A stretch of DNA of 64,000 bases from Corella eumyota (GCA_963082875.1 OY720097.1:14330501-14394500), one strand, 5' to 3'. Counted from the stretch's first letter, positions 48,023 through 59,700 are shown. The notes: a model not told the origin generated them from the letters alone. Translations and numbers: made by a program.

Positions 48023-50317
48023 TTAAAGATTAATATATTGTTGTCCACTGTCAAATAAAGACCCTTCATTTGGATAACTCTGAACTTGTTCTCCATTTAA
48101 TTCCCCTTGAGTCAACATTCCGTATAATGCATCATCATCAGTGATTTCGTTTTTAGTTTTAGATTTTCTTGTTTTTTCTCCTTGTTTGTTGTGTGTTTTA
48201 TTGTGAAGCCTTAGCTCAACATACTGATGAAAACCTTTGCCACAAATATCACAAACGAATGGTTTCTCCCCAGTGTGAATTCTTATATGAACTCTTAAAT
48301 TTGATTGCCGACTAAATACTTTATTGCAGTGTGGACATGGAAAGCGAGTACCGTGTTCCTTTCGATGCTTATTTAATCGCTTCTTTACAATTAACTTGCC
48401 ACATATGTCGCATGGTATTTTTTGAGTGCGGTTTTTGTAATTGGCAGAATTTTTGTTGTGAATCATGTTTATATGCTGTTTAAGTTTACACTTTAAAATC
48501 ATTTTTTCACAATCAGGACATGGCTGCATTTCATCACCAGTTGAGTTTTTAAGATGGTATTGGTGCACATGGGTTTTAAGCAAGGTGGAAATGCGTATTG
48601 GCTTTTCTACGTTACCACCATTTTCAGTACATATATTACATTGAAAATAAAAGCACTTATATATACTGTGTACCATCATGGGTAGGGTGAGGGACTTCAA
48701 CACTTTCTTACCATCTCTGAATTGGTCCTGCAAATGTTGAACATACTTCAAAATCGAAAAACTTTTTACACAACATCCACAAGTGACATTTGAATCCCAG
48801 TTCGTTACAGTTTGAGGCTCAGTTGCATTCTCATAAGTACAAACATCTGCCTCAGTTGAATGATTCAAAGTAGTTGAATCATTTTCTAAGCTTGCCTCCA
48901 TAAATATTGGCAAAATATTATTCTCACTAATACTCGCATCTTCTAAACTTAGACTCGTAAATTTTGGTAAGTTGTGGGTTGATTGAAAGTGAATAAAAAG
49001 TTGTTCTATTTTGATAAATTTTTTGCAACACATGCAATCAAAAAATAATTGGGTGTGGATATCTAGTAAATGGGCACCAATACTACATATTAGAGTAAAA
49101 GACTGGTCACAACACATTCCTATGATAGGTTTTTCCTTTTTTGCATCGTAATCCAGCTCAACATCATAATCCTCATCCGAGTATCGGGATTTGCGAACTG
49201 ATTTTCTTTTACTCTTCTTTATTTTTGGAGAAAACTTTTCATCATCTGATATTTCTTCCACATGCTCAGTTTTTATATGCTTGTCCATTAAACGCTGTGA
49301 CTTGAATTCTTCATCACATACTTCACAGGTCCATTGTGAAGGAACATCATCTTCCGGATCATATTCGTCTTCGCTTTTTTCTACTTCATCCTGTTCAGAT
49401 TCCTCATCATCTTTAAACCAAACGAAATCATCTTCATCATATACAGGTTTTACTCTTTTTACTTCTTGTTTTTTTTGCTTATCCACAATTTTGTTTACAT
49501 TTTCTTTATTTTTTTCTTTGATAGGCATTTTGTTACTTTTGTCATTTTCTATGTCTTTTAAAACAACAACACAATCTTCACTAATGAGATTTTTTTCAGC
49601 ACACTCGAGGGACTTTTGAGTGCAACTTGCATTATCAATATCCTGCATTTGAGATTCATGACTTACTTCTACATTGCTTGAGGATTTATTTATAATATTG
49701 GAAATATCAGAAAGCATTTTTTTTTGGATGTCACCAGGAGAAACCATTTTTGCTATGGATTGTACTATTGAACTTAATTCTTCACATGTTAGACTAGCAG
49801 TTGTAAAAGAGCCCAAATAGCAATATTCAATAAGGTGTTCAAAACCAGGTGGTGTTTGTAAAGTTAACAGCTTTTTAACATTTTCTTTATTTAAATTATT
49901 ATTAAAATCTTTACCCTCCAAACTTTTGTTTAGATGTTGAGCATTTTGCAAGGTTTTTATTTCGTCCATTTTTTTCTCAAATGTCTTTCCCAAAACAGCG
50001 GCCAAAACACAACTATGAGCTTTAAACAAATAATTTTGGCATATAGAATCAGTATTCTGAATTTTAGATTTAACTATGCTAAGGTCACAACTGTTGGCAT
50101 AATTCAAACGTTGCTGATTTAATTGCGAAAGTACCATGGATGAATGGGTCTGCGGAATACTGGAAGCATTTTTAGAATTAAGGCTTTGGTTGTATAATTG
50201 TAACAAAAATTTTGCTAGTTGAACATTACTCAGTTTTAAATTTGCTGACAACGTTTTCCAGGTTTTTCCTGTTTGTCCTGTTAACTTGATTGTTATGTTA
50301 TTGTTATTCTTGACCAT
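48023..50317 (-). CDS. BTB/POZ C2H2 zinc-finger protein (ZBTB-like), intronless
   Basis: This 764-residue protein is probably a sequence-specific transcription factor. A BTB/POZ-like domain spans about residues 75-200 (LFKAHSCVLAAV, PPGFEHLIEYCYLG, then an ALP-type helix). A long acidic and lysine-rich linker (about 250-400) contains one early C2H2 finger (330-352, WTCEVCDEEF). Further, partly degenerate fingers follow at about 428-448, 557-585, 603-623 and 635-655, ending with two canonical fingers joined by the HTGEKP linker (about 663-711: FPCPHCNKVFSRQSNLRVH, then FVCDICGKGF). The BTB core carries an insert rich in K, N and L (about 115-150), so dimerisation by it is an inference. I cannot assign an orthologue. 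The coding region is one exon and starts at the first ATG. Confidence 0.88.
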   Translation of the reverse strand: MVKNNNNITIKLTGQTGKTWKTLSANLKLSNVQLAKFLLQLYNQSLNSKNASSIPQTHSSMVLSQLNQQRLNYANSCDLSIVKSKIQNTDSICQNYLFKAHSCVLAAVLGKTFEKKMDEIKTLQNAQHLNKSLEGKDFNNNLNKENVKKLLTLQTPPGFEHLIEYCYLGSFTTASLTCEELSSIVQSIAKMVSPGDIQKKMLSDISNIINKSSSNVEVSHESQMQDIDNASCTQKSLECAEKNLISEDCVVVLKDIENDKSNKMPIKEKNKENVNKIVDKQKKQEVKRVKPVYDEDDFVWFKDDEESEQDEVEKSEDEYDPEDDVPSQWTCEVCDEEFKSQRLMDKHIKTEHVEEISDDEKFSPKIKKSKRKSVRKSRYSDEDYDVELDYDAKKEKPIIGMCCDQSFTLICSIGAHLLDIHTQLFFDCMCCKKFIKIEQLFIHFQSTHNLPKFTSLSLEDASISENNILPIFMEASLENDSTTLNHSTEADVCTYENATEPQTVTNWDSNVTCGCCVKSFSILKYVQHLQDQFRDGKKVLKSLTLPMMVHSIYKCFYFQCNICTENGGNVEKPIRISTLLKTHVHQYHLKNSTGDEMQPCPDCEKMILKCKLKQHINMIHNKNSANYKNRTQKIPCDICGKLIVKKRLNKHRKEHGTRFPCPHCNKVFSRQSNLRVHIRIHTGEKPFVCDICGKGFHQYVELRLHNKTHNKQGEKTRKSKTKNEITDDDALYGMLTQGELNGEQVQSYPNEGSLFDSGQQYINL

Positions 50318-52115
50318 GTTCAGTTAATATCCAACTTCAATGTAGTATATTGAAAATTTATTGTTAATTAATTAAAGCAAAATGACACTATATCTACATA
50401 TTCACCTTTAAAATCAAAATTAATCAAATTTAAAATGAAACAATACAAACAAATTTGTGAAATGACCAAAATTAGGTTAGCAGTACCAGTCAGGCTGTAA
50501 TTAAAGACAATTACATTGAAGAATTAAAGTTCTAAATGTGATCTTTCACTAATCTAACAACTAAAAATTCACTGTAAAGCAGTCAAGACTGAGCTAGAGT
50601 AAAAAAACTACCGAACGTTAAGGTAAAGAAGTCGTTATGCGAGGATAAATTCAAAACATCTTAAAGCGGCTCGTTTTGGTAAACACTCGCTTGACCCCAC
50701 TTTTAGTTCTAAGTAATTGCGTGAGTCGGCAAGACATGACTAGTTTATGTCAGAAAAGTTATTGTTTGGACAGAGGGGAAGTCGGACTGCGCTTCGCATT
50801 TTATTACCTATGTATTAGGTTAAATTTAAATTGGTTGAATGTAGTAAAACTTCACTTTCAATTAAGTATCAACTTCACGTTAACCTACAAAACAATATAT
50901 ATAAATTAAAACAGATTATTGCTGTACAGCAAATGGCGCCAGAAAACGGTTTTAAAATAGCAAATTGCGCTTTGGTTTTACATGTTTGAACGGTTGCGGG
51001 TATATTGAAACGCTAGCGCAACTCAACTTCCTTCGGTTAGCTTGAGACAGAAAAACAAAAAGGTAAAACGAGTTCGTATGACGAAAAGGTGTTAACGAAA
51101 TACTTGACAACAGCAACACAAAAATACTAGCTTATATGCTTTTATGTATTTTTGGGCCAGTGTCAATTGTTTTATAAATTGAAAACCAAAAGTTAGAGTC
51201 AAGTTTTTTAATTTACGACAAAAAATAATGTAGAAACAAAAAAAAACGATAGGTATATACTAAAGTTATCAAGCTAAGACCAAAAAAGGTAATATTGGTC
51301 TGAAACCTACGACGATAACAATTATTGCTTAGCAGTAGTTTTGCAAAAAAACACCAAAACGTTCAAAACAAAAAACAAAATATACGGTTTGTGCTTTATA
51401 TACACAATGAGTAATAAGACAAACAATACGACGTAACGTTTCAAGCCCAGTAGGTCTGAAAACAAGTTTAAAACCAAACCCAGTCGACCATCCTGCCATC
51501 AGCGAAGGTGATTAAATATACACTTATAGTATATAAACACAACCTTTGAAATATTTGCATTTTGCCGCGCCCACACGAGTTATGAAAATTACGTTAATAA
51601 TTATGGTTATTAATTTTGTAGAACTTTACTTGTTTCCACTTAATTTGCCCAATATTTTTTAAACTAATGGGGAAGAAAACGTATGTTTGTAATTTGTTAG
51701 TTTACTTTATTGAGTAAACAAAATGCAAGTGTCAAAAATGATTAAATACCGGATAAGTATTTTAGAGAAAGGCGTGTTACGAAGCATATGCTTTCGAAAA
51801 CAATTTAACTAGCTAGACACGCTACAAAGCTTGGGATAACTAGAAGTAGACAAACATTTTTGTATTGTGTGGAAAACATAAATACACAATGTAAGTGGAA
51901 TAGAGAGAAAGGTAGTTCGTTTACTGTAAGGAAATTAATACTTCATTCAATGTGCGCTTGAAAATTAGTAAATTGTGGCCTAGTATAAAAACTAACAAGA
52001 TAATGAGTTAACATAGCTTGCTGGCGGTTTTTAATACAAGATACCTTGCAAAACTCATTTATTTTAATGGTTACGATTAACCTAAACTTTTAATTTTATT
52101 TCAGTGTTTTTAAGT
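50318..52115. promoter_or_regulatory. Divergent intergenic region, zinc-finger gene / PNPO-like gene
   Basis: This 1.8-kb region has no coding exon that I can support. The middle (50,900-51,060) is GC-richer than the flanks, with an ATGGCGCCAG motif near 50,934, and may mark a promoter. It ends with a pyrimidine-rich acceptor TTTTATTTCAG (AG at 52,103-52,104), 11 nt before the PNPO-like ATG. Confidence 0.45.
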
Positions 52116-52811
52116 ATGGGACAAATGATGCAAACAAATAAAAAAGAAAACGAAAACGATGAATCTAATAAACTAAAAAACATTCTAGGTGACGATGGTT
52201 ATAAAGAATTAAAACCAATGGAACTGTTTGGTTTGTGGTTTCAGGAATCTTTTGGGCATGGTGTAAAGGAACCTTTTAGCATGACCTTATCGACAGCTTC
52301 TCTGTCGGGCAGGCCCTACGCTCGAATAGTCAGTCTTGGTGGATTCGATGAAGTTGGTTTTTATTTTTCAACCACGGTTACTGCCAACAAAGTGCAGCAA
52401 TTAGAAGAAAATCCTTATGCCTGTGCCAGTTTTTACTGGTGCGAAGTTCAACGTACTGTAAGAATTGAAGGCAAGGTTCAAAAAGTTGATAAAGTTCCCA
52501 ACGAAGGTGGTTTTTCAGCAGTACCAAAAGAAGTCAAAATTGGAGTTTCGGCATCACCGACAACTAGCCTACCAGTCAAAGACGGGGATTGGAAGACATT
52601 TTTGGAAAATTTCAAACAAGTTACAGAAAAGTACAAAGACGCCGACGATATTCCTCAACCCGATTTTATAAAAGATTATGTCATTATACCCGAACGAATA
52701 GAGTTCATGCAAACACATAACGATCTACCAAGCGATCGGATTCAGTTTACACGAAATTCAAGTGACGATCAATCAGACAAACTATGGAATGTAATACGAC
52801 TTTATCCATAA
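52116..52811 (+). CDS. PNPO-fold flavoprotein, pyridoxamine-phosphate oxidase-like, active site altered
   Basis: The 231-residue product has the split-barrel fold of pyridoxine/pyridoxamine 5'-phosphate oxidase, the FMN enzyme that makes pyridoxal phosphate. Recognisable blocks are SGRPYARIVSLGGFDEVGFYF, LEENPYACASFYW, RTVRIEGKVQKV, the IGVSAS block and the C-terminal DRIQF..W..IRLYP. Several residues that hold the substrate phosphate in known PNPOs are changed. The FWQG-x-x-NRLHDR motif reads FMQTHNDLPSDR, so the R and H are L and S. The Y..R..SQIGA motif reads F..P..VKIGV. The VLLK lysine is a glycine. It may be a paralogue with another role, so I give no symbol. I start at the ATG at 52,116; the GTG 12 nt before lies at the splice acceptor. 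The coding region has one exon. Confidence 0.85.
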   Translation: MGQMMQTNKKENENDESNKLKNILGDDGYKELKPMELFGLWFQESFGHGVKEPFSMTLSTASLSGRPYARIVSLGGFDEVGFYFSTTVTANKVQQLEENPYACASFYWCEVQRTVRIEGKVQKVDKVPNEGGFSAVPKEVKIGVSASPTTSLPVKDGDWKTFLENFKQVTEKYKDADDIPQPDFIKDYVIIPERIEFMQTHNDLPSDRIQFTRNSSDDQSDKLWNVIRLYP

Positions 52812-52985
52812 ACTAGCATTTCTTAGTGTTTAAATTATTTATTCAGTTACTCAAGTATTTATGCAACCAACTATATTGTATGTAAAATAGGTTATTAAAT
52901 ATTGCACCAATTTAAACTTTGTATTTTAGTAAACCATGGCGTTTTAATTTTCGTTTGAGGCTTTTCCTGTGGCATTATTTATGGC

Positions 52986-52991
52986 AATAAA
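52986..52991 (+). terminator. Poly(A) signal of the PNPO-like gene
   Basis: AATAAA lies 175 bp after the stop codon and is the first canonical signal downstream. Confidence 0.5.
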
Positions 52992-53106
52992 CATTCCATA
53001 CCAATATAAAAAATGTATTTTAAATATTTCTCGTGGACTAAATAAGTTTTTTTTTTTAATATAAAGCTATAAAAATTAAACATTTTGTAAAAATAAATTA
53101 AAAGTA

Positions 53107-53177
53107 GGCACCACGGGGGATCGAACCCCGGATCTCCTGTTTACTAGACAGGCGCTTTACCACTAAGCCATGGCGCC
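53107..53177 (-). tRNA. tRNA-Thr (anticodon AGU)
   Basis: On the minus strand the 71 nt fold as a standard cloverleaf. The acceptor stem GGCGCCA pairs with TGGTGCC (one G-T pair). The D arm is GCTT..AAGC, and the anticodon stem CCTGT/ACAGG carries loop CTAGTAA. The T arm is CGGGG/CCCCG with loop TTCGATC. The anticodon at loop positions 34-36 is AGT, read as threonine. A box (TGGCTTAGTGG) and B box (GGTTCGATCCC) are intact. A T4 run three nucleotides after the 3' end is the expected polymerase III terminator. The CCA end is not encoded and there is no intron. The sequence is very close to vertebrate tRNA-Thr(AGU). Confidence 0.97.
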
Positions 53178-54947
53178 GACGTCTACAAAGTTACAAAAAC
53201 ATAGCACAATTGGACGCCGATAAGTAAGATGCATAGAAAGTTACATTTAATCAAAAAATTTTAGAACCTAAAAGAGAAGAAATATAAATGGCTATTAATA
53301 GATTTTTACATCAATATATAAAGTAGAACAATAAATATTTATACAAAGTAAATGTCAAACCATACGCAATTGCTGTTGATTGGAAAATTAAATACGAATA
53401 ATGTTAAAGCAATTACGGCTAACCCGAAAACATTTATTTTGTAATTAAATAAATATTTTTTTGTTTTCAAGTTAGTTACAGGCATACGTATAAACAAACA
53501 ATGCAAAAAAACATTTTTTTCGTAAAGAAACTAAACTGAACTAAACTAAAACGTTATACTTGGGCCTGCCTACACTTAAAAAAGTACAAATATGTTTCTA
53601 ATCTAACGGAATTTAATAATAAATTAATTGATGTAAATTCTTTACGTAAATCTCATTAAATATGTTGATTTGATATTTCTTTTGTTAGAGAATAAAGACG
53701 AGATTTCAAATGATTTAATGAACCAGAATAACATGATTACTTCAATTATATTTTGCTTTGTTAGTCATTAATAAGAGTATATTAACCCATATTCTACACA
53801 AAATTTTGTTATTTTTTAATTATATACCAATACGTGTTGAAAATCATAACAGAATAATTTTTTTATCAAACATGAATATAAATCAACAACACGAATATTT
53901 TAAATTATTTTGCCTCGAACTTAATTAAATACAAATCCTACTTTTTTAAAAAAAGAAAGAAGTATTACACCAATCAAAAATATTAATCAAATATATTTAA
54001 AAGGTCGCTACGGGATATTCATATAATAATCCTAGTTATGCAATTATATTGTTTGTTTTTGACGGATATTTAAGCTTGGGGTGGTATTACCATCCAGTTA
54101 TTAAGCAATGTATAACTTAAGCAATCGTGTGAATTTGCCATAAACATGTCGTTTATTTAGACGGATGTCGAGATCAATACAACTAAGTAAAAGCAGGACT
54201 TTGCTTGAAACAATGGAGTCAAGCCGACAAGAAAGATATCGACCACAACTTTGTCGCACTTGTCGTTCGAAATCGATTCCGGAGCGAGGCAAACAATGAA
54301 CTGCTACATGACGTCACGCTTTCCTCGTAATACCTATAACAAGCTGAGCGTTAGTCACGTGATCACGCTGAAGTCAGGATACGAGTGGGAATAGCTGAGG
54401 AATTTTCCCATGCATTTCAACAGCTAATATCGACGGGGATTAGAACTCGGAGCCGGGTTTCATTGCAGTTGTAATCCGATTGAGCGGTCGCTGATCCCGT
54501 ATCGTGCCTAATTGATCGCCGTTTTGCGTCGCAATAATTCAAAGCGATCATTATCGCTTATTTGTATGTGTAAATGATTGCGAAAAAAGAGGGATTAATT
54601 CAGGCTAGAAATACACTTGCTTTGCGATTTCACGCTCATTATTTTTTACTTATACGAGGCAAACGGGTTCCGAAAAATAGCATGTGAAAAACAATAAATA
54701 AAATATTACTTTAACTTAATTTAATAATAATGCAATAAAGTATGTTATTATAGTGAATACATAAGGTTGTATCAGGGCAAAAACGAAAATTTTGTTAAAC
54801 AATTTATAAAATTTATCGCTATGTCAGTCTAGACTCAAAAGAATACAAATAGTTTTAAAAATAAAAGTATTTTTATTGTTAGTAATTTTTTTTTTTACTT
54901 TTAAATAGAAGATTTAAATATTTTTTTAAATTTAAAGCTTAACAACA
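53178..54947. promoter_or_regulatory. Gene-poor region upstream of Gsx with a GC-richer island
   Basis: There is no coding exon. The first kilobase is strongly AT-rich. From about 54,100 to 54,600 the composition rises and motifs cluster: a CRE TGACGTCA (54,309-54,316), an E-box TCACGTGA (54,355-54,362), and three K50-homeodomain (Otx-type) GGATTA cores at 54,437-54,442, 54,472-54,477 (inverse) and 54,592-54,597. A position 350-850 bp before the Gsx start makes this a candidate enhancer or promoter. That is an inference from motifs only. Confidence 0.45.
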
Positions 54948-56005
54948 ATGGCTTCTAATGCAATTTTGATAAAAAAAGAAGTTTTACAAAAACAAAGAAA
55001 TTCGTTTTCGATTGAATCTTTGATGGAACGGAAAACGGAAAATTCTCAACGAAATAATTGCGACAGTGACGAAAATTCTTCTACTTCAAGTCGATGTAGT
55101 CCAACATACATGTTAACGGTAGGCCCAAGTTAATCTTTCTATTATTAACAGAATCATTATATTTAAGGAGTTAAACTTAAATTTATTTTCATTTCAATAA
55201 TTATTCTATATTTATTGTTCTGTATTATCTAACTTTAAATTTGGCAAATAATACGTTGCAAATAATACGTTATTAAAGCTACTTTGTTATTAAATAGAAT
55301 GAATTGAAACATAATGAGCAGTATCGACAACATCAATCGCTTTCAATGCCAAATTTACCCCCACTTCACCTTGGTCAAAGTTATAACAATCCAACGCCGA
55401 CACACTTGTCAGAAAATACCATACCCTTAAACCCACTTTATTCTAACCGTCAACATTTATTTCCGATCTATGGACAACAACAGAATCAAGCAACTTTTGA
55501 CTGGAGAGATCGGGCTACCGCAGCACTTGCTACATTCTCCATGTTGGCACAATGGAAAAGTAACAACATGGCTTTACCCAATGCAGCGAACTTTCAACAT
55601 TTTCAAAATCATGCGCAGTCTCCTTACCAACAAACAACGCCCCAACTTTACCAACATTCGCCAACTTTTCAAAACAAATCTTCTAACGACGAATTAACAA
55701 AGCAATTTACGCCAACTAATTCACCAAACCAGGATCGAAATGACCCTTCTCCGACGCATATTGATGACTTTGATGGCCTTGATAAAAAGCGAATGAGAAC
55801 CGCTTTTACAGGACATCAACTGGTCGAACTGGAGCGAGAATTTCACGAAGATATGTACCTAACTCGGCTACGAAGAATTCAAATCGCCCGAGTTTTGAAC
55901 TTATCGGAAAAACAAGTTAAAATCTGGTTTCAAAATCGCAGGGTGAAGCAGAAAAAAGTCGAAAAACCGCAAAGCCTTTCTCCTTCTACTCACCCGGAAA
56001 TTTAA
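54948..56005 (+). CDS. Gsx: Gsx ParaHox homeobox gene, two exons
   Basis: Gsx is a ParaHox transcription factor used in patterning the anterior/intermediate nervous system. Exons are 54,948-55,118 and 55,298-56,005 (donor ACG/GTAGGC, acceptor AATAG/AATG, phase 0), giving 292 residues. The homeodomain spans about 220-279. Its [38 protein letters not shown] and VKQKK stretches match Gsx rather than Hox, Xlox or Cdx; position 50 is Q. Residues 20-26 (FSIESLM) form an eh1-like Groucho-binding motif, suggesting repression. The middle is rich in Q, N, P and H, as in many tunicate homeobox genes. The annotated intron separates the eh1 exon from the rest. AATAAA at 56,058-56,063 lies 53 bp after the stop. 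The assignment to Gsx rests on the homeodomain. Confidence 0.9.
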
Positions 56006-56057
56006 AAACATTTTGTACTTCTTATGTTTTTTTATAACTTGCCTGTGATACTACAAA

Positions 56058-56063
56058 AATAAA
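56058..56063 (+). terminator. Poly(A) signal of Gsx
   Basis: AATAAA lies 53 bp after the Gsx stop, giving a very short 3' UTR. Confidence 0.55.
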
Positions 56064-56773
56064 TACTTTTTTGATTACTTTGTTTATAGTTAAATTGCAC
56101 TTAAAGTTACCTAAGGTTATTTACAATAAGGCACTTAACATAAGAATATAAATTTATTTATGCAACATCGACATCAAGTCGTAACAAGAGTTAAACATTT
56201 TTGAAACTAATCAAAACAAAAACAAAAATAGACGAGCGCTTCAAATACACATAAAACAACAAACAAATGTCACAGAAATCTACAAGTAACAAACCGCGGC
56301 TAGATGATACAAACTTATTAAAACACAAACAAAAAGTTACAAAAACTTGGAAGGCTAAACTGCATTAAAATATGAGTTGTTTAGCTTTAGTATAGCAATT
56401 TAAATTTGCCTATTATTTTGCATTGCCTTCTACTTAGAAGGTATAAGTATAAGAAATACTAACAACATGCATATAAGGCAAGGCGCCAATTTGGAACGAT
56501 TTGGTAACGAATTAAAATCGAATACAACACATAATAAATTGTTTATGCTAAAAAATGTGAGTTTGTAGGGAAAAAAAGCTAACTGATATCATAATATTTG
56601 GCAACTTTCGATCCTATAGTACTAATACCCTTTAAAATATATTTACAGTGTGTAAATAAACAATATTAATAATTGAATCAGGATGTTTACAAGTCTTGGT
56701 TATCTTGCTAGTATGTAAACCTACAATTCCTTAAGCTCGGGTTCTTTAGACATATTTTTTCGAAATTTTTTAA
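56064..56773. other. Tail-to-tail spacer, Gsx / CEP135-TSGA10 gene
   Basis: It is non-coding on both strands as far as I can see. A plus-strand TTTATT near 56,154 could provide a distant AATAAA for the minus-strand gene. Confidence 0.45.
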
Positions 56774-59700
56774 TTATCTGCCGTCGTCTAAAAACGAAAC
56801 CCGACTGGGGCTATTCGAACGGGGTCGTGAAGTGGGGGACCTGGGTCGACTTAAACGGGAAAGTCCCGGGGAGGGAAGCCCGTGACGTCGTAACTCCTGA
56901 ACCGCCCTTTCCCTGTTAATGTCAGAATCAAATTATTTTTATAATGCAGAATAAAAACAGCACTATATTACTAAAAATAGTTGTTTTTAGAAATAACCCA
57001 ACCTTTCATATCTCTCGTTGGTTAAATGCCGTTTAGCAACTTCTAACTCAGCATCAAGTTGTGATGCCCGATCTCTCAACGAGGAAACTTCACGACCCAT
57101 ACTTTGCCTAAAAAGTAGAAAGTTTATTCAGTAAAACTTCAAGTGCAAAGAATATACAAAAAAAACTTACAATTTGCTTTCATTTAGCGCAAGTTTGTCT
57201 CTTAAGAGTTGTCCCTCCGACTTTTGCTCTTGGGCATCAAGTTGAGCTTGAAATTCCTTCTCCCGAGCTCCTGAAACCAGTTCCTCCAAGTTTTTGTTTC
57301 CAACTCTCTCCGTTTCGAGATGTTTGTGAACAATTTCTAACTCACGGTTGAGATCCTCGTAACTTGATTGTAACTGAGAGTAGCAACTAATGTTTAATAT
57401 AATTAGGTTTTATGACAAATTTAAACCATTAAAACTACAATATAAGATCTGCTACAATTACATAATAGGTTCCCTTTTTAACGACAACACAAGTCCCTTT
57501 TTAACTTTAACATAAGTTCCCCTTTAACTTTACGAAAATTTTCTCTAAAACATTTTAAAATTCACAAATTACTTGTTCAAATTCAACGTTTTTCGTTGAA
57601 AGTTGTCTTGCTAGTTGTTCCTTTCCAGAATCGAGTTTAGCATTGAGGTCCCTCACAGATCCGAGGTCGGATTGTAAATTCATTCGATCACTTCGAAGTC
57701 GATCAAAGTCCGATTCAAGGTTGGCCACGGTCGAGGTGAGACTCGAAATTTGAGCTTCATAAGATTGCTGAGCCTTGAGAAGATGAAGAAGATATTAAAA
57801 TTAAATAAATACTAAGAAGAATTTATATACCTCGACTTATCGTACTCGAAACTAGGATATATTTTAAACATGTTCATAATAAAAACTAAATAATATTAAT
57901 ACTGAGTAATGTTTCATTTGAATTATTATGTAGCAAAGTTAAAAAAGTTGAAAAACTGCCCTTACATGTAAATGATCTGAAATTTCTCTTTCCAATGAAA
58001 CGATTTTATCAGTGAGTCTTTTTCTCTCGGTATCGGATGCAATTAATTCTCCTCTCAATGTTTGAGATTCCTCGTTAGTCACCCTGTATCTACTCTCCAC
58101 TGTATCCCGTTCGGATGAAACCTTACGATATTGATCCAGTACATCTTGTAATTCACGCTCCTAAGATTTTAATTTTTTATTTAAATTAAAATCAAAAATG
58201 CAAAATAAAAAAGTAAAAAAAAAAAATTAAAAACAAAAAATGTTTTGTGAAAAATTATTCAGGTACCTTGGAAGCAAGTGATCCCTCCAAAGCTGAGATG
58301 TGGGAGGAGTTATCCTGAACCCTCTTTTTTAGATCATCCCGATCCCTCATCGCTTCATCCAACTCCATATTGATATCCTGATTCTCTCGGGTTAGTGTTG
58401 ACAAATCATCTTGAAGTCTTAAAATATTAAAAAAATCAATTTTTTACAACTTGAATTAATTTTAGATTTTTATAATAAAATTACTAATAACAAAATCCTC
58501 GTGTCTTTAGTTTACCTTCTGTTTTCCCGCAGTCCGCTGTCTTTTCCCCTTGTAGCTTCCCCCAAATCGTTTTGTGTTGTGTCGAGTTGTCTTCTTAAAC
58601 TTCGAACTTCACGTTCACTACTTGCTAGATCGTCCCCAGCTCGATCTAATTTCGCCTACAACAAAAGGAAATTAATTTTAACATATTAAAAAATATTGCA
58701 AGCAAGAATATAAACTTATTTTTGCTGACACCACTTTGTCACTCTTTTTTTACAGAAATAAAATTTTCTTAAAATTTCATAAAAAAGAAAATTAATTTAG
58801 TATGCAAGAATAAAACCTTTTTTTATATACAATCCACTTAATTTTTTTTTTACCTCCAGGTCGCCAATGGACACCCTCATGTCTGAAATATCTCTCTCCC
58901 TTCTAGTTAGTTGGTCGTCCAACGCAGCTGCCCTTTCTGTTCGTTCGTCAAGTGCTGATTGTAAAGCATCTTTTTCACGATCGAGAGCAGTCGTGGTCGC
59001 TCTCATACCATTCATATCTTCTGATTGTTTTGCAGCAGCGTCCAGCAATTCGCTTACACGGTTCTAAAAAAAAATCTAATTATAGTACATGGGGTATTTA
59101 CATGAAGCATGAAGTTGCATTTAAGTGTTTCATTTTAATTTTCATTAGTGTTAAATTTCCTTTTTTATTTATTAACTTATGTTTTTAATATTTTAAACAA
59201 CAGTTTTTGACAAAATTATAAAGTTTTGCTTACTTCAAGTGTCCTGACTCTGTCTTCTGCCAATGCTAAATCAGTTGATTTACGTTGACTATTTCTCTGT
59301 GCAGTTTCAAGCGAAATATCAATTTGTGTTTTCAATGATCTAAAAACATACAAAAATAAAATTTAAAAATTTCTAGGCAAAAAAATTATAAAAATATTAC
59401 AAATTGAAAAAAATTTTCTCGTTTTTGTAAAATAAAAAAAAAAAAAAATTTTGACATTGCAAATAAATGGAAAAAAAGATATAAATTCGAATGCTTTTAC
59501 TTACTTAACATCTTCTAGTTCAACTCTGGTAGCTTCGTATTCATCTTCGAGTTGTTGAATTTTAATTCTTAATGTTTTAATATCATCTTCTTGTGCCAAG
59601 TTCACGTCTTTAAGAGAATCGACCCGACTCTGAGTAAAAGTTAAATGTAACAATTTGAAATTTAAGAATTATCAATTTACAAAAATTACAGAAAAAAAAA

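Noticed and set aside
49191-49619. 142-codon plus-strand open frame opposite the zinc-finger gene
   Set aside because: Serine-rich shadow of the acidic/lysine-rich linker codons of the minus-strand gene.
50676-50909. 77-codon plus-strand frame in the zinc-finger/PNPO-like intergenic region
   Set aside because: No recognised domain, AT-rich second half, no splice signals; more likely promoter sequence.
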